A model generated the notes under the pieces. The model saw only the letters and a program-made list of their open reading frames with translations. It had not been told where the DNA came from and searched no databases. A stretch of 64,000 nt of DNA, taken from positions 4,788,904 through 4,852,903 of the forward strand of contig NC_088645.1 in the NCBI RefSeq assembly GCF_964019385.1, written 5' to 3'. The position numbers and the translations under genes are program-made. Within the stretch, counting starts at the first letter, position 1, and each line of letters opens with the position of its first letter. This DNA comes from Sycon ciliatum (lineage: Eukaryota; Porifera; Calcarea; Leucosolenida; Sycettidae). Positions 57,721-64,000 of the stretch are shown here, piece by piece.

Positions 57721-58096
57721 GACAGGCCATTACTGGCATTACACTGGGCATAATTAGTAGACGCCGGACAGCGGACGTTAGGCACCGGCGGATTATATAA
57801 TTATTGGCATAATTTGGTGGTTGAAAATTTGGAGCATAATTTGGCATCCTTTCGGAGGTAGGAGCATAACTACATGATTGTACCACAATTCTAGTATGTA
57901 AGCTACACAATTGTGTACAATGCACCTGATCAGTGCTGGTGGTCTGAATGGTAAAAGGTTCGGAGTAGCCCTTTTCCAAAGATGCTCACCACTTTTTCCG
58001 CCACTTTCCGTTGTTTTGGAAGAAATCGCAACTTTCTTCATTTTCCAAAACAACTACTTCGCAACTTTTCCGCAAAGGTGTGCAAAGAAGCGCGCT
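57720..58096. other. Spacer without recognised genes
   Basis: No gene, repeat or element was recognised in this stretch. Confidence 0.4.
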
Positions 58097-58424
58097 GGAG
58101 GAGACCATCGACTGTGCAAGCTATGGAGTATGGTTATTGCTCTAATAATTAAACAAATGAGGTATAGTTGGACGAGTATGACGAATTCACGATTACGAAG
58201 ACAGTTGAACATGATAATTTTCAAAAGGGAGCTGTCTTCGTAATCGTCAATTCGTCATACTCGTCCAACCGATGTCACCCTCATCCTGGGAATAATCAGC
58301 TCATCTCTCCCATAGCTCCACCTCTCCTTCCACCATGACCGAACAACAACTATACCTCATTTGTTTAATTATTAGAGCAATAACCATACTCCATAGCTTG
58401 CACAGTCGATGGTCTCCTCTCAGT
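58097..58424. mobile_element. Foldback element, about 325 bp
   Basis: The outer arms (GAGACCATCGACTGTGCAAG from about 58102, about 70 bp) recur inverted at about 58350-58420. Inner arms (GACGAGTATGACGAATT, 58172-58205) recur inverted at 58233-58266. Almost the whole segment folds on itself. It truncates the inverted Penelope fragment on its right. Confidence 0.78.
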
Positions 58425-58427
58425 TTT

Positions 58428-58531
58428 CTTTCTCTGGTATTCTTGAGAACCACTCTATCACCGCTGCTGTGTTCCTCCATGCATTAGTCTGCAGCTGGGG
58501 ACGGAGCTAGCATTATCCCCCCAGGCCTACC
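58428..58531 (-). mobile_element. Inverted fragment of the Penelope-like element
   Basis: Reverse complement of 58650-58736 with the terminal CCTGGGGGGATAATGCTAGC, but lacking about 100 bp found at 58553-58650. On the minus strand it reads LQTNAWRNTAAVIEWF without the stop found in the main copy. It lies head-to-head with the main copy around a 44-bp palindrome (58509-58552). Confidence 0.85.
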
Positions 58532-58564
58532 TGGGGGGATAATGCTAGCATTATATCTAAGACA

Positions 58565-60155
58565 ACTTTTCCGGTCCCTGCCATGCCGGCTCATTAATAC
58601 CTCAAAGAGTGAAATCGGCATAGTCTCGACGTCTATACTGGATACCGCTCTAAAACAGCTCCGTCCCCAGCTGCAGACTAATGCATGGAGGAACACGGCA
58701 GCGGTGATAGTGTGGTTCTAAAGAATACCAGAGAAAGAAAACTGCATATTCGTGTGCTTTGACATCGTAGATTTCTACCCCACAATCTCCGAAGACCTCC
58801 TCCAGAGATCCGTCGAATTCGCCCGCCCCTACACGGACATCTCCCAGGAGAAGGGTGACACAATATTCCACGCCAGGCGATCACTGCTGTTTGGCTTGGA
58901 CAGGCGCTGGGTGAAGAGACACAACGAGCACTTTGACGTGACAATGGGGTGCTATGATGAGGCTGAGGTGTGTGAGCTTGTTGGAGCCTTCGCCCTCGCC
59001 ATGATAGCGGACGTGTTCAACGGCAGAGACGCCGGGTTGTATCGCGACGACGGCCTGGCTGTGTTCAGGAATGCATCAGGACATGAAGCTGACCGAATAA
59101 GAAAGGAGATGACCAAAATATTCCAGAACCCCGGACTGAAGATAACGATACAAACAAACCTGAAGAGAGTCGACTTTCTGGACGTGACATTGGACCTGAC
59201 CACCGGAAAGTACTGCCCTTACCGGAAACCGAACGACAAGCCGATGTACATCAACTGCCAGTCCAATCATCCACCTACAATCATCCAGAACCTATCTGCA
59301 TCGATCAGCAGAAGACTAACGGATATTTCCAATGATGAAGACGTCTTCAGAAATGCGACTCGGATCTACAGTGACGCGCTGAGGAAGAGTGGATACCGGG
59401 AGAATGTACAGTATTTAGACGAGCGTAAAGCGGACGAGACAAAAAAGAAGAAGAAAAGGAATCGCCCCCGGAATATCATATGGTTCAACCCACCATGTAG
59501 CAAGAACGTCGCCACCGACGTCGGACATCGCTTCCTCCAGCTAGTGGCCAAACACTTCCCCAAAGGCTCAAGCCTCAACAAAATCTTCAACCGGAACTCT
59601 GTAAAGGTTAGCTACATTTGCATGCAGAATATGGCCACTATCATCAAACAACACAATAACACGATTCTACGAACCAAGAAACAAGTCAACGGAGGTGACA
59701 ACGATACCAGGACTTGTAACTGTCGGGCGAAAGACTCATGTCCACTGGACGGAGCGTGTCTAACGGAGAGCATCGTGTATAAGGCAAGAGTCACCACAGG
59801 TATGGAGAAGAAGGAGTATACTGGATTAACAGCAACAACATTCAAACAACGCTATTATAACCACCAATCCTCATTCCGCCACAGACAACACGAGAAGGAC
59901 ACCCGCCTATCACAGTACGTCTGGACCAAAAAGGATGAAGGAAAGGCATGCAGCATTCAATGAGCGGTACACCGCAGAGCAGCGGCCTACAGCAACAAAA
60001 GCAAAAGGTGCAACCTGTGCCTGGCAGAAAAATTGGCAATCGCGCAAGCACCCAAGCACCTCTCTCTCAACAAAAGGAGTGAGCTTGTGTCGAAGTGTCG
60101 CCATGAGAATAGGTACTACCTTCGGAACTTTAAACCATCTACAGCCATCACCTAA
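58565..60155 (+). pseudogene. Penelope-like RT with GIY-YIG domain, two stops
   Basis: The protein copies element RNA and nicks target DNA. In one frame: CRLINTSKSEIGIVS (about 58590), NAWRNTAAVIVWF, then TAA at 58719-58721. It resumes EKENCIFVCFDIVDFYPTIS (RT motif A, about 58735-58795), GLYRDDGLAVF (motif C, about 59037-59070), RVDFLDVTLDL, YRKPNDKPMYIN and NHPP. A Cys cluster CNCRAKDSCPLDGAC follows (about 59718-59760), then the GIY-YIG part EYTGLTATTFKQRYYNH (about 59815-59868). A TGA at 59961-59963 precedes a C-terminal zinc-like segment YSNKSKRCNLC...CRHENRYYL that ends at TAA 60153-60155. The continuous part alone has about 400 codons. No second PLE is present for comparison apart from the inverted scrap. 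Confidence 0.88.
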
Positions 60156-60324
60156 TTAAGTAAGAGACAACCGGCTCCAGTGGTTGTCACCTTTCACCAC
60201 TCTGTCATTCACACTTTTACTTTTGGATTTGCCTCACGATGCAGTCATTCACGCTTTACACTGCCGCCATTCACAACTTTTAGATTTGCGCCATGCTGCA
60301 GCTATTTACACTTTGCTTTGTGAG

Positions 60325-60332
60325 TATATAAA
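60325..60332 (+). promoter_or_regulatory. TATA-like box
   Basis: TATATAAA about 35 bp upstream of the hammerhead motif. In this position it could start transcription of the element's terminal repeat. No further promoter evidence. Confidence 0.4.
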
Positions 60333-60359
60333 CCAACACTGATCCAGATTTCTCATTAC

Positions 60360-60404
60360 TGTTTTCTGATGATCGCTTAGTGCGTGAAACTCGGAGTAAA
60401 AACA
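60360..60404 (+). ncRNA. Hammerhead ribozyme motif
   Basis: CTGATGA (60366-60372) and GAAAC (60386-60390) form the core. Stem I pairs TGTTTT (60360-60365) with AAAACA (60399-60404) perfectly. Stem II is CGC/GCG (60374-60376 with 60382-60384) with one T-T mismatch next to the core. Stem III is ACTC/GAGT with a 1-nt loop. The cleavage position is A60398. Very short stem III hammerheads are a known feature of Penelope-like elements. Confidence 0.65.
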
Positions 60405-60949
60405 CTTTCTCTGTCCTCCTATTGTTTGAACCAGCTCTACCACTCGGTATTGAGCACTCTCTTGATCAGCCTGTAACCTCTCTGTTTTATAAGTAGCATT
60501 ATAGTGTGCGATTTGCAACGAGCATTATGCTAGCATTATAACACTACATTTCCACAAAAGTGGCATTATACTCAAATATGGAAGTTTTGGCCGCTACAAA
60601 AATGGACGTTACATGCCTTGTACATAGAACTGCACAACCTGCATAGGATTGTCCAAACTAAGCCATTTCCAATTTTCCATACATACTATTGCGGTTTTGC
60701 TGGCGTTATGGAGCAATAGCAGCATAAAATTAGCTTTATGATCATGATTTTCTAGCATTTTCCATGCCGTCTACGTAGAATTACGAAACGTGCACAATAC
60801 TGCCCAAACAAGCCATTTTTCCATACTTACTACTGGTGAATTGCTGGCATTACAGAGGAACAGCAGCATTATAAGTAGCATTATGATACAGTTTTTCTGG
60901 CATTGCCATTAGCATTATCCCGCAAAATAACTAGCATTATCCGCCCAGG

Positions 60950-61230
60950 CCTAGAAGGTGCACTCACTAAAAAAATAATCTCTATGACTCATAGTATGAG
61001 GCTCTGTCTCCAGATTGCAGCGGTGATCAAGCAGGTGCTGCATGATTGTAGTGATCACGTGATGACAGACTGCATGGAGATATTCTACGTATGCAGTGTA
61101 GGAACTAGACACAGACATGTACATGATGCAGCAGCAGGGCTCGATAGGGGAAGTCCCTGGGACCCTGTGTCTGTGAGCTGACATGTCAGTTTCATTGACA
61201 AGTGACAGTAGTACCAGAGTCAAACGTACA
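60950..61230 (+). repeat. Third copy of a repeat found in the duplication
   Basis: Matches 19085-19380 and 42280-42550 (GGTGCACTCACTAAAAAAAT, GGCTCTGTCTCCAGATT, AGGGGAAGTCCCTG), with several small deletions. It starts directly at the end of the Penelope-like element. Confidence 0.8.
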
Positions 61231-61873
61231 GCTGCGAGTTGGACTGACAAATAGATATATTGAAGGTAGGGTGAGGATTGTGATTCGTGGAACACGTTCA
61301 CCTGACCTTTTCTTACATTCATTATGACCATATATTCCTAGACTTGCATGTACACTAAGTTATAGAATAAGGCACCATTTTGCCACTATGATCGATAGAG
61401 AGTATCGTATCGCCTTTCCCAAAGATGCCATAATTCGTCGCAACTTATGCTTTTCGCAACCGTGCCAAACATGTGCTAGTTGCTGATGTCGCATCCATAT
61501 TCTCAGAAAAAGGTCCAAAGTGGCTAATATCGCAACTTAAATTTGGAGAGTTATTGTGACAAAACACACAAAAAGGAGCAGAAGGAATACATGTAGCAGA
61601 AGTGCAGTGACAGCAAACTCCTACATCCCTTACTGCTGTGAAGCACAACACAACACAATGCCAGTACTAGCCTGTTGTATGTATCCTACTTCAGAAGTAC
61701 ATCATTCCAGTGCACGGAAAAGAGAATGCACATTATCGTAACTAATGTTGATCTACTGTTTCTCTAAAATGAGTCTGAAGGCAGGAGAGAAATGAGCGAG
61801 TATGCATTGGTATACCTACATTGCACACAGCAGAATGGGGATATTTAGAAATGCATCATAGTCACGGGTAACT
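61231..61873. other. Spacer without recognised genes
   Basis: No gene, repeat or element was recognised in this stretch. Confidence 0.5.
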
Positions 61874-62209
61874 CTAATTGAGAACACTGCTGGGAACAGA
61901 ACTGATAATCAGCTGACAGGCCTTGATAAATAAACATGACGAAGACAAATAGGAAATGATATGTGATATTGTGAATGTTTTAAAAGTAATGCTAGCAACG
62001 GGACAACGGGACAACGGGACAATCTCAGCATCAAATGGTGTATCACATGCTACTCGTACAACACGTCTAAAAAGTGAAAATAGCTGATCTTTGTCATGGG
62101 CAGATAAACAAGAAAGAAAAACAGTAACAGAATAGTTCAAGTCAGGTAAGATAACACTTAACAAGTAGGCTCGCTTTGTATGTAGCGAATGTTGCGGAAA
62201 TGTTGCCAA
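61874..62209 (-). pseudogene. LINE reverse transcriptase C-terminal scrap
   Basis: 111 codons with LLSVILPDLNYSVTVFLS, HDKDQLFSLFRRVVRVAC, the usual end of the thumb region in LINE RTs (a region of the form I-P-L-Y...L...D...L...RR..R). No catalytic RT motif. A 5'-truncated and decayed copy. Confidence 0.65.
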
Positions 62210-62227
62210 ATAGTTCGCGAAAAAGAA

Positions 62228-62567
62228 GAAAAGAAGAAGGACAAAATGGTACGAGTTATGACTAACTATACACCAACGTAACCAGATCTTATACAGTCAG
62301 CGAGTGCGACAAAATGGCACAAAACTGACAAGGAGTACTGAGACATTCGGCGACCTGACACCTAGCTCCAACACTTCGCCAAGGCGCAAACCAACAACCT
62401 TCCAACTTAGAAGGTTCAGGTTCGGAAAGGTCCAAGAGGGGAAGGAAAGCGCAATGAAGAAGAGCACGAGCTACGCATCATTTTGTCGCACTCGCTGACT
62501 GTATAAGATCTGGTTACGTTCGTGGACAGTTAATCATAACTCGTAACATTTTGCCCTTCTTCTTTTC
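62228..62567. mobile_element. Foldback MITE with 89-bp arms
   Basis: Arms 62228-62316 and 62479-62567 are inverse copies with a few mismatches (ACGTAACCAGATCTTATACA, then GTCAGCGAGTGCGACAAAAT). They enclose a 162-bp loop. No protein is encoded and no target duplication was recognised. Confidence 0.85.
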
Positions 62568-63285
62568 ACAATTATGTAATTGGCTCACCATCCGAAAAAG
62601 AAGAAAGTTGCCAAAGTTGCGATTTCTTCCGAAACATCGAAAAGTTTCGAAAATGTTTCGAGCATCTTTGCGAAATGGCTAGTAACGAGCGAAAGGGTCA
62701 TTGTCTCCTCCACTAAGCTATAAGTGGTCCAATGTACTTACACAATCAACATGTACTTCATATGCATAGTGCTATCAGTATAATAATTAGTTAAAACATA
62801 TTGAGCACTCTCTTGGACAGCCTGGAACCTCTCTGTTTTAATAATTACTTAGTGTGACTGTAGATATAGCAGTGTCAAAATGGTAAACAATCTAACACTA
62901 CTATAGTCTATAGTCTATAGTGTATTTTATATTGTACAGGTATAGATAGACCTGTAGACTTTTTCAAATATTTAAAATTTTGCTTTGAGCGTTTTGACAT
63001 CTACATTTGTATCTTGGGGATACTGGTCAGGCAGTACCTCCAATTTTCCTCACATAAATCTAGGTGATTGGACAACAAACACCCATTTTTACACACAAAG
63101 TAATCAAATATTTAATGTAGTATAGATGTTGGTTGACACCAGGGGTCTACATGACATTATCTACCATTGAACGCATTAGACATGTAGTACGAATTTCCAG
63201 TCTGACAACCATCACTGAATGAGTGGTAAAATAACAACTTTTAGCCATGGTAAAAAGGTAATAGTACAGTGCTGCTCAATGAAAG
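62568..63285. other. AT-rich spacer
   Basis: No gene seen. The phrase TTGAGCACTCTCTTGGACAG with CCTCTCTGTTTTA (62801-62840) also occurs at 60450-60490, a shared dispersed scrap. Short TATAGTC repeats lie at 62904-62920. Confidence 0.5.
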
Positions 63286-63286
63286 C

Positions 63287-64000
63287 CAGTCTACAGTCTA
63301 CAGTCTACAGTCTACAGTCTACAGTGTACAGTGTACAGTGTACAGTCTACAGTCTACAGTCTACAGTCTACAGTCTACAGTCTACAGTCTACAGTCTACA
63401 GTCTACAGTGTACAGTGTACAGTGTACAGTGTACAGTGTACAGTGTACAGTGTACAGTGTACAGTGTACAGTGTACAGTCTACAGTCTACAGTCTACAGT
63501 CTACAGTCTACAGTCTACAGTCTACAGTCTACAGTCTACAGTCTACAGTCTACAGTCTACAGTCTACAGTCTACAGTCTACAGTCTACAGTCTACAGTCT
63601 ACAGTCTACAGTCTACAGTCTACAGTCTACAGTCTACAGTCTACAGTCTACAGTCTACAGTCTACAGTCTACAGTCTACAGTCTACAGTCTACAGTCTAC
63701 AGTCTACAGTCTACAGTCTACAGTCTACAGTCTACAGTCTACAGTCTACAGTCTACAGTCTACAGTCTACAGTCTACAGTCTACAGTCTACAGTCTACAG
63801 TCTACAGTCTACAGTCTACAGTCTACAGTCTACAGTCTACAGTCTACAGTCTACAGTCTACAGTCTACAGTCTACAGTCTACAGTCTACAGTCTACAGTC
63901 TACAGTCTACAGTCTACAGTCTACAGTCTACAGTCTACAGTCTACAGTCTACAGTCTACAGTCTACAGTCTACAGTCTACAGTCTACAGTCTACAGTCTA
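63287..64000. repeat. 7-bp satellite (TCTACAG)n, open at window end
   Basis: About 100 units of TCTACAG. Two blocks of the variant TGTACAG (3 units at about 63325, 10 units at about 63408) lie near the left side; the rest is uniform to the end of the window. The blockwise variants suggest spread by unequal exchange or slippage. It is not a known telomere repeat. Confidence 0.96.

Larger units (their letters stand above)
58532..60955 (+). mobile_element. Penelope-like element with hammerhead motif
   Basis: Contains a PLE-type RT, a linker with clustered Cys, a GIY-YIG endonuclease, a 3' region with a TATA-like box and a hammerhead motif, and an end (ATAACTAGCATTATCCGCCC, about 60930-60950) that is the inverse of its left end (CCTGGGGGGATAATGCTAG). 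The 3' part (60480-60950) is rich in AGCATTAT words. The head-to-head inverted copy at the 5' side is a known habit of Penelope elements. Confidence 0.82.

Overview
This window looks like repeat-dense accessory DNA from an animal nuclear genome, probably a marine invertebrate such as a sponge, cnidarian or similar. The clues are the mix of retroelement classes (CR1/L2-like LINEs, LTR elements, a DIRS-type tyrosine-recombinase element, a Penelope-like element with a GIY-YIG domain), MITEs, a tRNA-derived SINE and very long micro- and minisatellites. I recognise no host protein gene, rRNA or functional tRNA gene; essentially every coding-like stretch belongs to a mobile element. The species cannot be fixed from the sequence alone.

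Layout. 1-5.45 kb: a hammerhead-like motif, a 41-bp minisatellite, and a 32-bp minisatellite split by a LINE. 5.5-8.3 kb: simple repeats and two copies of a tRNA-derived SINE. 9.3-15 kb: a 5'-truncated LINE next to a decayed LTR retrotransposon whose RT is broken by an insert ending in about 235 AAC units. 15.5-21 kb: 5' part of a zinc-finger LINE, then copy A of a large direct duplication. 19.8-24.6 kb: a decayed DIRS-type element. 25.25-28.94 kb: an internally deleted LTR element with 233-bp LTRs and a CTGCC target duplication. 29.1-32.9 kb: a 52-bp minisatellite and the second part of duplication copy A. 34-38.3 kb: two PIF/Harbinger-like elements and one hAT-like element in and near a 16-bp minisatellite. 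39-46.5 kb: duplication copy B. 48.1-56.3 kb: a 455-bp TIR element interrupted by an apparently complete Ty3/Gypsy element with near-identical LTRs, intact gag and pol, and a GGGAAAC frameshift site. 56.5-57.6 kb: two nested TIR elements. 58.1-60.95 kb: a Penelope-like element with a head-to-head inverted fragment, a TATA-like box and a hammerhead ribozyme motif. 61-64 kb: a LINE scrap, a foldback element and a 7-bp satellite that runs off the window.

The two duplication copies (A 16.1-32.9 kb, B 39.0-46.5 kb) serve as each other's control. Where one has an insert the other usually has the empty site, so several insertions can be read with exact target-site duplications. B lacks about 9.5 kb present in A. 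A carries hairpins that B lacks, as expected of template switching. Both DIRS recombinase copies are broken, by different mutations. No working host pathway is visible; the only elements that look able to have moved recently are the Gypsy element at 48.6-56.3 kb and some of the MITEs.
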